Source: Planctomycetaceae bacterium (GTDB lineage: Bacteria > Planctomycetota > Planctomycetia > Planctomycetales > Planctomycetaceae). From it: a stretch of 64,000 nt of DNA. The DNA is taken from contig JAKFWC010000023.1 in assembly GCA_021732975.1 (NCBI GenBank), positions 682,001 through 746,000 on the forward strand, given 5' to 3'. Both the position numbers and the translations under genes were made by a program. Of the stretch, positions 36,375 through 45,399 are shown one piece after another. The notes beneath the pieces were generated by a model. It did no database searches and was not told the DNA's origin. It was given only the letters and a program-made list of their open reading frames with translations. Within the stretch, counting starts at the first letter, position 1; every line of letters starts with the position of its first letter.

Positions 36375-39300
36375 AGCCGCGTCGGTGGCGAGTCCCAGCG
36401 CCGAGCGCATTTTCAACGGATCGGACCATATTCGCGGTCCGCCGACGGGCATGGTGCGGCGTGATGGTGGCCGTGGCTGCCGGGGCGGCTTGGGTCTACT
36501 TTGTGTCTTCCAGCCCGCTGGTCCAGGCAGAATTCGCGTTCCGTCGCGGCGATCATCGGGAAGCCCGGGAACTCGCCACCCGTATCTTGCGAGCGGACGC
36601 CACGTCCGATCGGGCACTCGTGATTGTCGGTTCAGCGAGTCTGGCGATACGCGACGCGGTGGCGGCAAAGTCCTATTTCGAGCGTGTATCGGCCGGCAAC
36701 GGTCCCGATTTCGGACAGGCACAGCGGGAACTGGGGCAGATCGCGATAGGTTCCGGCCACGCGGTTCGGGCTGAAGAGCACCTGCGGAAATCGTTGGAAG
36801 TCGATCCCTACGATTCGGCCGCGCTCGACCAATTGATTTATTTGCTCTCGCTGGAAGGTCGCAACTGGGAAGCGTTCACGTTGGCCGTTGATCGCCTCCG
36901 CGCAGGGATGATTACCGCCAACTATTTAATGATCGTCGGGCAACCCGAACTGGGGCTGGAGCAGACCAAAATCTTTGCTGAGCGATGCCTGGCGGTGGTT
37001 CCCGATGAGCCCCTTCCACGGCTGGCACTTGCGCGACAGGCCTGGCGCGACAATCGGGCGGAATTGGCGAAAGACCAACTTGATCCGGTGCTCAAGAAGC
37101 ACCCCGATCTGCTCGAAGCTCATGCGCTACTGTGCCTCATCACTGCGGAAACGGGTACGACGGATGAGTTCAATCAGGTTTCCGCACGGATACCGTCGTC
37201 GGCGATGAGCCATCCCGATGTTTGGCTGGGACGCGGGATGGCGTGCGACAACCGCGGCCTGACCGATCAGGCCGCCAGATGTTATTGGGAAGCGTTGCGA
37301 TGCCATCCGAATTCGGTCAGTGCGAATCATCGGCTGTCGCAAGCGCTGGTGAAACTGAAAAAACCGGCAGAGGCTCGCCCGTTTGCCGAACGCGCGCAGC
37401 AACTGGGAAAACTTGCGCTCGACATGGCATCACTCCGGAGCAAGCTCGATCCGGGGAGGCTTCCGGTGATCATCGGGCAACTGGAAGATTTGGGGCGACT
37501 TTGGGAAGCGGCCGGATGGTGTCACGCGGCCCTTCAACAGAGCCCCCGGCAATCCGATTGGGCACGGGGCACGCTCGCACGGCTGACGAGTCATCTCGAT
37601 GCTCGACAACCATTGACGGTGCCTGAGTTCGATCCGACCACGAAAATCGACCTGTCGCATGTCCCGCTGCCGGTCTTCAGAAACGCTGTGCCATCAGCCA
37701 TTCCGTCTGCTGTGCCGACGACAATCGCGAGGATCGCTTTTCAGGATGATGCAGATGCATCCGGCCTGCATTTCACCTATCAAAACGGTGCCCCGCCCGG
37801 CGATCTGGAATCGATGATCGAAATGAATGGCGGCGGTGTGGCGGTTCTTGACTACGATGGCGACCATTGGCCCGACATATTTTTCACGCAGGGCGGCAAT
37901 TTTCCCCCGGCTGCATTCGATGGCAGACTGACCGATCTGCTTTTCCGCAACGCGGGAGATCGGGTTACGCCAGGCTTCGACAATGTTACCGAAGCCGCGG
38001 GGTTGAGCGATGTGGGCTACGGACAAGGTGTGACCGTGGGCGACTTCGACAACGACGGCTTCCCCGATCTGTACGTGGGAAACGTCGGTCAGAACCAACT
38101 ACTGCACAACAATGGCGACGGGACATTTAGCGATATCACCGTCACGTCGGGAACTCTGGCCGGTGGTTGGACATCGAGTTCCGTGTTCGCCGACTTCAAT
38201 CAGGATGGGCTGCCAGATTTGTACGTGGTGACGTACCTCGGTGGCGAAGAGATTTACCAGCTTTGTAACAAGCGCGTCCGTCCGCGCTGTAGTCCGCTTC
38301 TCTATCCAGCCGAACCGGATCGGTTTTATCTGAATCTGGGGGATGGACGATTCCGTGAATTATCCGGATCGCATGGCTTGGCGGCGGCGGAAGGCCGGGG
38401 GCTGGGCGTGGTTGCCGCCGATTTTGACGGTTCGCGACGACTGAGCCTGTTTGTCGGCAACGATATGACCGCCAATTTCTTTTTTCAGAACCAGACGACC
38501 GTTCCCGATGCTCTGCTGTTTGAAGAACGGGCGATCCCTTCCGGGTTGGCATTCGATCATGCCGGGCAGGCCAAGGCCTGCATGGGAATCGCGGCGGGTG
38601 ACTACGACAAGAACGGACGGCTCGACCTGTTCGTCACCAATTTCTATCGTCAGACGAACGACCTCTACGCACAGGAAGAGGGCGGCACATTCCAGGATGT
38701 CTCGGTCCGAACCGGCCTGGCTGAACCCGGCTTTCTGATGTTGGGATGGGGAACGCAATTTCTGGACGCCGACCTGGACGGCTTCTCCGATCTCGTGGTG
38801 ACCAACGGTCACGTTCACGATCCCGTCGATGCGAAGATTCCCTACGCCATGCCCGCTCAATGCTTCCGAAATCGTGGGAATGGCCAGTTCGTGGAAGTTT
38901 CACGGCCTCAGCTCGGCCCGTTCTTTGATCGGCCGCGAATGGGACGGGCGTTGGCCCGCCTCGACTGGAATCGTGACGGCTTGGACGATGTGTGCATCTC
39001 ACACCTCAACGAACGGGCCGCGTTGCTCACTAATCGCACGGAGATGGCGGGCAATTCTCTCTCGCTGCGGTTGATTGCGGTCAATTCCGCCCGAGACGCC
39101 ATTGGTGCGCGAGTGCGCATCACAGCGGGCAATCAGGTCACCGTGCGGCAACTCACGGCGGGAGATGGCTTTCATGCCTCTAACGAACGCCGCTTAAATG
39201 AGGGTCTGGGGGCCAACCGGGTGGCCGACCTCGTGGATGTTGAGTGGCCCTCCGGTGTCCGGCAGCAGTTCGAGAGACTCGATGTCGATCGGGAATGGAT

Positions 39301-39376
39301 CTTGGTCGAGCAGCGTCCCGCAATTCCCGTTTCGATCGCCGCAGATGGCGATTTGGCTTCGAGTTCCTGTCGTTAG
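36371..39376 (+). CDS. TPR - FG-GAP/VCBS - ASPIC/UnbV fusion protein
   Basis: 1001 residues. One membrane segment (about 28-46) follows a basic N-terminus. TPR-like helices run from about 50 to 430 (AEFAFRRGDHREARELATRIL, EEHLRKSLEVDPYDSAALDQLI). FG-GAP repeats with Ca2+-type D-x-D/N-x-D-G loops cover about 470-880 (DYDGDHWPDIFF, DFDNDGFPDLYVGN, DYDKNGRLDLFVTN, DADLDGFSDLVVTNG). The C-terminal ASPIC/UnbV domain follows (IGARVRITAGNQVTVRQL, DVEWPSGVRQ). Predicted membrane-anchored with a large extracytoplasmic propeller. The CRTAC1-like half is present as a separate gene at 41490 and the TPR half at 43364. Function unknown; likely adhesion or envelope assembly. Confidence 0.9.
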   Translation: MKPRRWRVPAPSAFSTDRTIFAVRRRAWCGVMVAVAAGAAWVYFVSSSPLVQAEFAFRRGDHREARELATRILRADATSDRALVIVGSASLAIRDAVAAKSYFERVSAGNGPDFGQAQRELGQIAIGSGHAVRAEEHLRKSLEVDPYDSAALDQLIYLLSLEGRNWEAFTLAVDRLRAGMITANYLMIVGQPELGLEQTKIFAERCLAVVPDEPLPRLALARQAWRDNRAELAKDQLDPVLKKHPDLLEAHALLCLITAETGTTDEFNQVSARIPSSAMSHPDVWLGRGMACDNRGLTDQAARCYWEALRCHPNSVSANHRLSQALVKLKKPAEARPFAERAQQLGKLALDMASLRSKLDPGRLPVIIGQLEDLGRLWEAAGWCHAALQQSPRQSDWARGTLARLTSHLDARQPLTVPEFDPTTKIDLSHVPLPVFRNAVPSAIPSAVPTTIARIAFQDDADASGLHFTYQNGAPPGDLESMIEMNGGGVAVLDYDGDHWPDIFFTQGGNFPPAAFDGRLTDLLFRNAGDRVTPGFDNVTEAAGLSDVGYGQGVTVGDFDNDGFPDLYVGNVGQNQLLHNNGDGTFSDITVTSGTLAGGWTSSSVFADFNQDGLPDLYVVTYLGGEEIYQLCNKRVRPRCSPLLYPAEPDRFYLNLGDGRFRELSGSHGLAAAEGRGLGVVAADFDGSRRLSLFVGNDMTANFFFQNQTTVPDALLFEERAIPSGLAFDHAGQAKACMGIAAGDYDKNGRLDLFVTNFYRQTNDLYAQEEGGTFQDVSVRTGLAEPGFLMLGWGTQFLDADLDGFSDLVVTNGHVHDPVDAKIPYAMPAQCFRNRGNGQFVEVSRPQLGPFFDRPRMGRALARLDWNRDGLDDVCISHLNERAALLTNRTEMAGNSLSLRLIAVNSARDAIGARVRITAGNQVTVRQLTAGDGFHASNERRLNEGLGANRVADLVDVEWPSGVRQQFERLDVDREWILVEQRPAIPVSIAADGDLASSSCR

Positions 39377-39787
39377 ACGATACTCTCACGGCGCGCTCAG
39401 GTTCTGCCGCACTACGGTTGGACTTCGTTTGGAAAATCCGTTTAGAAAGTCTGACGACCGAATCGGTGACTGGACGATGTCGTGATACGGTCACAACCTT
39501 TCACTTTTTTTCAAATTCTGAATTCAATACCCCGGAGTCTTGATTGACACCTCACCGAGAATGACCGTAGCATCAACATCCGCTTTCCGGATCCCGGAAG
39601 AAAAACTCATAAAATCGATCACCGATTTCGTTAGCCCCATTCGTTTTTTCCGTCACCAACGCCACATCCGTGGGTTCATATCAGGGAACCTGCGGGGGTG
39701 TGTTTTTTCGTCTGTCACGTGCCCTCAATTTCGTGTGGGTAACGCTTCTTGTTCCGTGTCTTCACATCTTTTTTCGAGGGGAACCGT
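39377..39787. other. AT-richer intergenic region upstream of a pseudopilin gene
   Basis: About 410 bases with no supported gene. It is noticeably richer in A/T than its surroundings and holds a candidate promoter (39544-39573). A GAGGGG Shine-Dalgarno sequence lies at the 3' end, ahead of 39788. Confidence 0.55.
39544..39573 (+). promoter_or_regulatory. Candidate sigma-70-type promoter
   Basis: TTGACA at 39544-39549 and TAGCAT at 39568-39573 with an 18-base spacer. The -35 is perfect and the -10 matches four of six consensus bases. It would give a leader of about 200 bases for the pseudopilin gene at 39788. Sequence match only. Confidence 0.3.
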
Positions 39788-40756
39788 ATGCGTCGATTCA
39801 AGTTACGAGGCTTCACGCTGATTGAATTGTTGGTGGTCATCGCGATCATCGCCATTCTGATCGCGCTGCTGCTGCCCGCGGTGCAGCAAGCCCGCGAAGC
39901 CGCCCGGCGTACGCAGTGTAAGAACAACCTGAAGCAAATCGGGCTCGCCGTCCACAATTACCACGACACGTTCAACCGCTTTCCCGGGAACGGGATGCAG
40001 ACCGGTTGGGGGCATAACTGGATCGTCTCAATTCTGCCGTATGCCGATCAGGCTCCGCTGTACAACCGCTGGCAGTTCAGCGGTCCGGATTCCGGCTGGC
40101 ACGACGGTTACGGTGCTGCGAACGCGGCCAACTACGAGAACGTCCAGATCGAGTGGATGATTTGCCCATCCAATCCCATCCCCTCATTCATGAACCGCTT
40201 TGCGAATCCTTGTCTGCCGGCGCCATCGTATTTCGGTGTTCAAGGTGCGGCTCCCTTGGGGAACTATCAACCCGCGCAAGGGACGGATTGGGAACGCGGT
40301 GTAGGCGACTGGGGCCTGACTTCACGTGCAGGTTTGATTCTGAACAACAGTTGTGCCCGTATGCGGGATTGTACGGACGGCTTGTCGAACACGGTTGTGG
40401 TTGGAGAAGAAAGTAACTGGACCCAGAATGCTGCCGGGACAACCAAGGCCGACGCTCGCCCCGGTGCGACGTGGGGTTGGGCGATGGGATGTCACTCCTC
40501 TTGGGGGCCGTGGGTTGGTGGCGGTGGTGTTACAACCATTCGTTATGCTCCGAATTCCCGCAGTTTGGGTCTGGAAGGTGTGATCCATACCACGGAACAT
40601 CAGCGCAGCAATACGCCGTTGAACTCGGCTCATACCGGTGGCGTGCATGTCCTGATGGGAGATGGAACTGTGCGGTTCATCTCCGACAATATCAACATGA
40701 CGACGTTGACTTACCTGTGCGTCGCTGCGGATCTTCAAGCCGTTGGTGACTTCTAA
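39788..40756 (+). CDS. DUF1559 pseudopilin-like protein
   Basis: 322 residues from the ATG at 39788 (GAGGGG seven bases upstream). The type IV prepilin-like N-terminus [20 protein letters not shown] has a cleavage site after Gly and Glu at +5. It continues with [20 protein letters not shown], characteristic of DUF1559 (SBP_bac_10). The globular domain has [33 protein letters not shown] and the C-terminal [18 protein letters not shown] block. Predicted to be processed by a prepilin peptidase and displayed at the envelope. It is followed by a strong terminator and then a lipoprotein gene. Confidence 0.92.
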   Translation: MRRFKLRGFTLIELLVVIAIIAILIALLLPAVQQAREAARRTQCKNNLKQIGLAVHNYHDTFNRFPGNGMQTGWGHNWIVSILPYADQAPLYNRWQFSGPDSGWHDGYGAANAANYENVQIEWMICPSNPIPSFMNRFANPCLPAPSYFGVQGAAPLGNYQPAQGTDWERGVGDWGLTSRAGLILNNSCARMRDCTDGLSNTVVVGEESNWTQNAAGTTKADARPGATWGWAMGCHSSWGPWVGGGGVTTIRYAPNSRSLGLEGVIHTTEHQRSNTPLNSAHTGGVHVLMGDGTVRFISDNINMTTLTYLCVAADLQAVGDF

Positions 40757-40779
40757 GAAATCTGTGAGATAGCGTTTGG

Positions 40780-40817
40780 CTCTTGGGGGTCTGTCAGACA
40801 GACCCCCAAGAGTTTTT
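40780..40817 (+). terminator. Strong intrinsic terminator
   Basis: A perfect 16-bp stem (40780-40795 with 40797-40812, core CTTGGGGGTCTGTC) is followed directly by TTTTT (40813-40817). It lies between the pseudopilin gene and the downstream lipoprotein, so it should set their relative expression. Confidence 0.88.
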
Positions 40818-40945
40818 GACATCAATGACCGTGGCACATCGCAACGGCGGCCATTAACAGACCTTGGTGATGGATTGACTCACCGGCCGGCACAAGTCGG
40901 CCGCCTCGTTCAAACGAGTCAAATTCGATGGGAGATGCATTGGCT

Positions 40946-41413
40946 ATGCTTCGACAACTGATGATCGTTCTTTGTGCTGTCGTTTTATTAGGTTGTGGAC
41001 GTTCCGGAGATGGATTCACGGGAGATCGTGGGGAAGTATCCGGAAAAGTGACCATCAAAGGGCAGCCCGCTCCGGAAGGTTGCAGTATTATCTTCCAGAG
41101 CAAGGAAGGGCCGAATTATTCAGCCTTGGGAACCGTGAATGCAAATGGTGAGTATTCGCTGCTTTACAATGGCAAAGCCAGTCTTCCGGCGATCACTTAT
41201 ACGGCGACCGTGATTCCGCCATTGGCGAACTCATCGGGAACAATGTCGACCGAGCAAATGACGACCAGCGCTGCGGACATGACCAAATCGATCAAGTCAA
41301 AGGTGAAACCGAAGCTGCCATTCGCCGCTTCTTACTCGTCGGCGCTCACCAGCGGACTCGAATTTACCGTGAAGAAGGGCCCGAACAAGGCGGATTTCGA
41401 TCTTACCCCCTGA
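40946..41413 (+). CDS. Small lipoprotein downstream of pseudopilin
   Basis: 155 residues from the ATG at 40946; an ATG at 40928 adds six. The lipobox VVLLGC gives Cys about 17, then GRSGDG. The mature part has a beta-sandwich look (GEVSGKVTIKGQPAPEGCSI, GTVNANGEYSL), similar to carboxypeptidase-regulatory-like/transthyretin-like domains, and ends in FTVKKGPNKADFDL. Predicted outer- or inner-membrane-anchored. It begins the probable operon with the FG-GAP/ASPIC gene and the TPR gene. Function unknown. Confidence 0.8.
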   Translation: MLRQLMIVLCAVVLLGCGRSGDGFTGDRGEVSGKVTIKGQPAPEGCSIIFQSKEGPNYSALGTVNANGEYSLLYNGKASLPAITYTATVIPPLANSSGTMSTEQMTTSAADMTKSIKSKVKPKLPFAASYSSALTSGLEFTVKKGPNKADFDLTP

Positions 41414-41489
41414 TTCCGGGGTCGAGAATCGGTGGCGCTTTCAACATCAGCCACATGCTTTGCCGCCCGGTGATTTTCAGATTCGTTGT

Positions 41490-43316
41490 ATGGTGGTCGA
41501 TTCGCTGCTTCTTCTGCACGGTTTATTTAGAAACCCGTTCCGAATAGGGGCTCTTTCCCGATTTGCCACCGTCTGCATCATCGGTTGTGCCATCGGTTGT
41601 GAATCAAGGGATGTTCCCACTAATCCCGCTTCTTCGACTCGCAAGATTCCTGCGCCTGCGGTGGCAACCAAGGCCAACTCTTGGGGATTGACTACGTATT
41701 CTGCGGCCGAGCCCGTGCTTCAGACACCTCGCGAACCTCAACCCGGTGACTGGTTCTCGCAACCGGAAACGGGCATCAACTTCATCTATCGCAATGGTCG
41801 TGAAGGGAACAAGTTCACGCTCATGGAATCCATCGGCGGAGGCGTCGCGCTCTTCGATTTTGATGGCGACGGTGATCCGGACATCTTTCTCACCGGCGGT
41901 GGCTCAATCCAAGGCAGTCCCATTACCGTTGATGGCTTGCCGAACACCTTCTATCGCAACGAGGGCGAATTCCGCTTTACCGAGATCGGCACGTCATCGG
42001 GCGTGGCCGTGTCTCCGAATTATTCGATCGGATGCAGTGTTGGCGATTTCAACAGCGATGGACTGCCCGACCTCTTCGTCACGGGTTACCCGCATTGCCG
42101 GCTCTACTGCAATCAGGGCGACGGAACATTCAAGGAGTTACCCGACTCCACCACTGTGGCCGATGCTGGACTGCATGCGGCCAGTACCTGGGGCGACTTT
42201 GATGGCGATGGCCTGCCCGATCTCTATGTCACCGGATATGTGACATTTGATCTTCGCGAAGATCGCAACTGCGGGGAAGACCTGCGCGGCATTCGAGATC
42301 TCTGCGGTATCTGGCAGTATCCCCCGGCTCCGGACCGCATCTATCGGAATCAAGGGGATAGCACGTTTCTCGAAATCACAACAACAGCCCGTCTTCGCGC
42401 CGATGGTAAGGGATTGGGGGCCGTCGCCGCCGACATGAACGACGATGGTGCGCTGGACTTGTATGTCGCCAACGACTTCACGCCCAATTTCTTCTACGTG
42501 GGTGATGGCCGGGGTGCGTTCCAGGAGCGCGGGCTGCAGTCGGGAATCGCCTTCGATGCCAGCGGAGTTCCTCAAGGAAGCATGGGGGTCGACTTCGGTG
42601 ACTTCAACGGCGACGGCCGCGGAGATTTGTTCGTCACGAACTATCAGTTGGAGGACAACACGCTTTACCGCAATCAAGGCGAGGACTTGTTTTCGGTTGC
42701 GGCCCACGTGGGGTTAGAAGATGTCTGCCGCCCCTACGTCGGTTTCGGAACGGGCTGGGTCGACTTCGATAGCGATGGCTGGCTGGATCTGTTCGTGTTG
42801 AACGGACACGTCATGTATCACACTGGCCAGAGTCCTTACGAACAGCCGCAGTTTTTATTCCGGAACATCGACGGACAGCGCTTCGAGAATCATTCGGATC
42901 AAGGCGGTCCTTACTTCAGTGTGCGGCACGTGGCCCGCGGCGGGGCCATCGGAGATTTGAACGACGATGGTGCTCCCGACCTGGTAGTCGTGCATCAGAA
43001 CTCGCCCGTCGCCATTTTGAAGAATCAACTTACCCCGGCACGGTGGGTGAGTGTCTGCCTGCATGGAACCAGCACTGATCCCTTCGCCGTGGGCGCGGTG
43101 GTAACCGCGAAGTTCGCTCGGCGGGAGTTGGTTCGCCACGTTCGCGGCGGAGCGGGCTATCTGTCGCACTTCGACCGCCGGATCCTGCTGCCAGTCGACG
43201 AAGATCAATCCGGCGATTGCACCGTCCGCTGGTTGAATGGAAAGCGGGAACGCTTTACGAACCTGCAACCGGGACGGACGCACCATTTGATTGAAAGTCG
43301 CGGAGAACGGATTTGA
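41490..43316 (+). CDS. FG-GAP/ASPIC (CRTAC1-type) lipoprotein-like protein
   Basis: 608 residues from the ATG at 41490; a TTG at 41460 is possible. The N-terminus is hydrophobic with a lipobox-like CIIGCAIGCESR, suggesting lipid anchoring. Seven or more FG-GAP/VCBS repeats carry Ca2+-type loops: DFDGDGDPDIFLTG, DFNSDGLPDLFVTG, DFDGDGLPDLYVTG, DMNDDGALDLYVAND, DFNGDGRGDLFVTN, DFDSDGWLDLFVLNGH and DLNDDGAPDLVVVH. A C-terminal ASPIC/UnbV domain follows (AVGAVVTAKFARRELVRHV, CTVRWLNGKRERFTNLQPG). It corresponds to the C-terminal two thirds of the 36371-39376 protein. It sits between the lipoprotein and the TPR gene (47-base gap). Confidence 0.9.
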   Translation: MVVDSLLLLHGLFRNPFRIGALSRFATVCIIGCAIGCESRDVPTNPASSTRKIPAPAVATKANSWGLTTYSAAEPVLQTPREPQPGDWFSQPETGINFIYRNGREGNKFTLMESIGGGVALFDFDGDGDPDIFLTGGGSIQGSPITVDGLPNTFYRNEGEFRFTEIGTSSGVAVSPNYSIGCSVGDFNSDGLPDLFVTGYPHCRLYCNQGDGTFKELPDSTTVADAGLHAASTWGDFDGDGLPDLYVTGYVTFDLREDRNCGEDLRGIRDLCGIWQYPPAPDRIYRNQGDSTFLEITTTARLRADGKGLGAVAADMNDDGALDLYVANDFTPNFFYVGDGRGAFQERGLQSGIAFDASGVPQGSMGVDFGDFNGDGRGDLFVTNYQLEDNTLYRNQGEDLFSVAAHVGLEDVCRPYVGFGTGWVDFDSDGWLDLFVLNGHVMYHTGQSPYEQPQFLFRNIDGQRFENHSDQGGPYFSVRHVARGGAIGDLNDDGAPDLVVVHQNSPVAILKNQLTPARWVSVCLHGTSTDPFAVGAVVTAKFARRELVRHVRGGAGYLSHFDRRILLPVDEDQSGDCTVRWLNGKRERFTNLQPGRTHHLIESRGERI

Positions 43317-43363
43317 TCCGCACGCAACGCTACAATCAGGTTTTTCGCCCCCGATGATCGACG

Positions 43364-44593
43364 ATGCCCGCTAATTCCTTACCCTCGTCACGCCGCAGCA
43401 TCCGCTTCATCATGCTGGCCGGCATCGCGCTGTCGGTGCTCGTCGCAGTCGGACTGTATCGATCTGCGACCGACACGCCCGAAGCACAACTCGCCCGAGC
43501 ACGCCAACGAACCGAACATCCTGCCCAAACCTTGGCGGTGGTTCGCGCACTCATTCAATCCGCCCAAGGAGATTTTCCGGAAGCCGAGGTCTTTGAGTGT
43601 CAGTTGCTGCTGCGGATGAAGAAAACGAACGAAGCCAAGTCTCGGTTCGCCGCGATTCGTCACCCGGAAGCGTGCGGTCCCGAGTCACTGGCACTGCTGG
43701 CGGAATTGGCTCAGGCCCATGGAGAAAACGCCCTGGCCGCACGCGCGCTGTTCGCGACGGGTGACTACGTCCAGCGGAATCCGAAGCGGTTGAAGCTTCT
43801 TATCTACGTTCTTTACTCGCAACAAGACTCCGACGAACCCGAAGGACGAATTCTGCAGCTCTGCGAGGAGTATGCCCGACTCGTTCCCGATGATGCTTTT
43901 CCATGGCTGATCAGCTCCAGTCTCTATCATGAACGAGGGGTTCCAAACCTGGCCGTCCGAGCGTATCGGGAAACGCTCCAGCGCGCGTTGCCTGTGGAAG
44001 AAGTGCACCGGGTACGGATGCAGCTTGTTCAACTCGAACTGCTCCTCGGTGAACTGAAGCAGGCCCGCGAACATTGCAATGCGTTGTTGCAGGAAACCCG
44101 CGATCCCGCCGCCTTGAAGATGGTCACCGCCATGCATGCCGAGTTGCTGCAGCGTGAAGGCCAGCCTGCCGAAGCATTAGCGTTGCTGGACAAGCTGCTG
44201 GCGGAGACACCGGAATGGACGAAGGCTCGCGCGCTGCGCGGCCGCTGTCGCTTTGAACTGCAAGATTACGCTGGCGCAGTAAGCGATCTCTCGACTGCGG
44301 TCCGTCAAAATGAGTTCGATCAACAGACGCACTACGTTCTGGCACAGGCCTACCGACAACTCAAAGAGACGGCACGCGCGGACGCTCACTTCGATCGCAG
44401 TCGCGAACTGAGCGACATCGGCGCCCAGATTCTCACGCTGGAAAGCCAACTCCGCAACGATTTGTACAACCGCGACCTGAAGCTGCGACTGGCTGATCTC
44501 AACGATAAACTCGGCGACAAGGAAAAAGCGGCCGCATGGCGTCGCGGTGCGCAGAAACTCCGGTACTCCGAACCTCTGCCGGTGGTTCCATAG
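43364..44593 (+). CDS. Membrane-anchored TPR protein
   Basis: 409 residues. A basic N-terminus and one membrane segment (about 14-32, RFIMLAGIALSVLVAVGLY) come first. Helical repeats follow throughout (EAQLARARQRTEHPAQTLAVVRALIQSA, LLELGELKQAREHCNALLQE-like, AGAVSDLSTAVRQNEFDQQTHYVLAQAYRQL). At least six TPR-like units, no enzyme motif. Same orientation and close spacing as the FG-GAP/ASPIC gene. The fused counterpart at 36371 has the TPR part first, so order differs. Likely a scaffold facing the periplasm. Confidence 0.85.
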   Translation: MPANSLPSSRRSIRFIMLAGIALSVLVAVGLYRSATDTPEAQLARARQRTEHPAQTLAVVRALIQSAQGDFPEAEVFECQLLLRMKKTNEAKSRFAAIRHPEACGPESLALLAELAQAHGENALAARALFATGDYVQRNPKRLKLLIYVLYSQQDSDEPEGRILQLCEEYARLVPDDAFPWLISSSLYHERGVPNLAVRAYRETLQRALPVEEVHRVRMQLVQLELLLGELKQAREHCNALLQETRDPAALKMVTAMHAELLQREGQPAEALALLDKLLAETPEWTKARALRGRCRFELQDYAGAVSDLSTAVRQNEFDQQTHYVLAQAYRQLKETARADAHFDRSRELSDIGAQILTLESQLRNDLYNRDLKLRLADLNDKLGDKEKAAAWRRGAQKLRYSEPLPVVP

Positions 44594-44630
44594 CCATCCC
44601 ACAGCGCGAACGTTAGCGCCCCCGAGACGC

Positions 44631-44816
44631 TCAATCGTTGCCCTTTTCCTCCGTGGAAAATGCGAATTCATACGGACGGCTGGCGAACCAGAAGAACGTG
44701 GTAAACCAGAACCACAGCAGGATATGGCTGAGGATGTAGACCGCGAACGGGAATGGCACGTTCGCACCTTGCGAAAGCAGGAAGATGCTCATCGAGAAAT
44801 AACCCGCGAGAGTCAT
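44631..44816 (-). CDS. Small two-TM membrane protein (second of a coupled pair)
   Basis: 61 residues from the ATG at 44816. Two hydrophobic helices: LAGYFSMSIFLLSQGANVPF and FAVYILSHILLWFWFTTFFW, followed by a charged tail FASRPYEFAFSTEEKGND. Its ATG shares the A of the preceding gene's TGA (TGATG at 44818-44814), a standard reinitiation arrangement. No family recognised. A single frameshifted gene was considered, but the overlap signal and each product's complete hydrophobic layout favour two genes. Confidence 0.6.
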   Translation of the reverse strand: MTLAGYFSMSIFLLSQGANVPFPFAVYILSHILLWFWFTTFFWFASRPYEFAFSTEEKGND

Positions 44817-45031
44817 CAACCGCTCAGCGTTGTCTGCGAATGTGTCAGCAGCCACGCGGTGAGGCTTCCGGACAGCACGCCGACCGAGATCACCATGACC
44901 GGAAACCATCCCATTCCCAACTGTACCAGTTTGGAATAGATGTAAAGGTCGTACCCAAGGACCAGGAAGAAAATGATGCGTTGTGTGCCGCGGAGACGGC
45001 TCAGAAATCGTTGACTGCGGGCGAGCATCAT
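44816..45031 (-). CDS. Small membrane protein (first of a coupled pair)
   Basis: 71 residues from the ATG at 45031 (MLARSQRF alternative start one codon later). Basic N-terminus SQRFLSRLRGTQR, then hydrophobic segments IIFFLVLGYDLYIYSKLVQLG and WFPVMVISVGVLSGSLTAWLL. The C-terminus HSQTTLSG runs into the TGATG overlap with the next gene. No recognised family. The pair is convergent with the TPR gene and may form a small membrane complex (inference). Confidence 0.6.
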   Translation of the reverse strand: MMLARSQRFLSRLRGTQRIIFFLVLGYDLYIYSKLVQLGMGWFPVMVISVGVLSGSLTAWLLTHSQTTLSG

Positions 45032-45399
45032 TTACCTTTCTTGCAGCCATCGCTATCGAGTGAGCGGTCCTGCTGCTGGTTTACGGCTGAGAATGCGTTG
45101 TCAAATCAGTTGTTCATTTGCGTTCATTATGGCCGTTTGTGCTCTAGTGGTTTTTGTGCGCTTTGCTGATCCCTTTAGCATCATCGCCTGCGAAATGAAT
45201 CGCGACACATTGATGTTCACTAGGCTTTGACATATCGAATTACATAGAACAATCAAATCGCTGTAGAAATAGCGGCTTTGAGCGCCGGCGGCCGTATTTT
45301 TGTCCTTCGGCATCAATTTCGCGATGACGGAACATGCGGCGCACCACATGAGGTGTCGGTCCGCGCTTATTCTTCTCCTGATTTAAGGAACGTTCGTAA
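45032..45399. other. Intergenic region upstream of a pseudopilin gene
   Basis: About 370 bases, A/T-richer than neighbours, with divergent genes on both sides. A perfect TTGACA lies at 45227-45232, but no good -10 sits at 16-18 bases. AAGGA at 45385-45389 is the ribosome binding site for 45400. No gene seen. Confidence 0.5.

Noticed and set aside
44631..45050. Single frameshifted membrane-protein gene
   Set aside because: The TGATG overlap and complete hydrophobic layouts of both products fit two coupled genes better, although comparison with homologues would be decisive.
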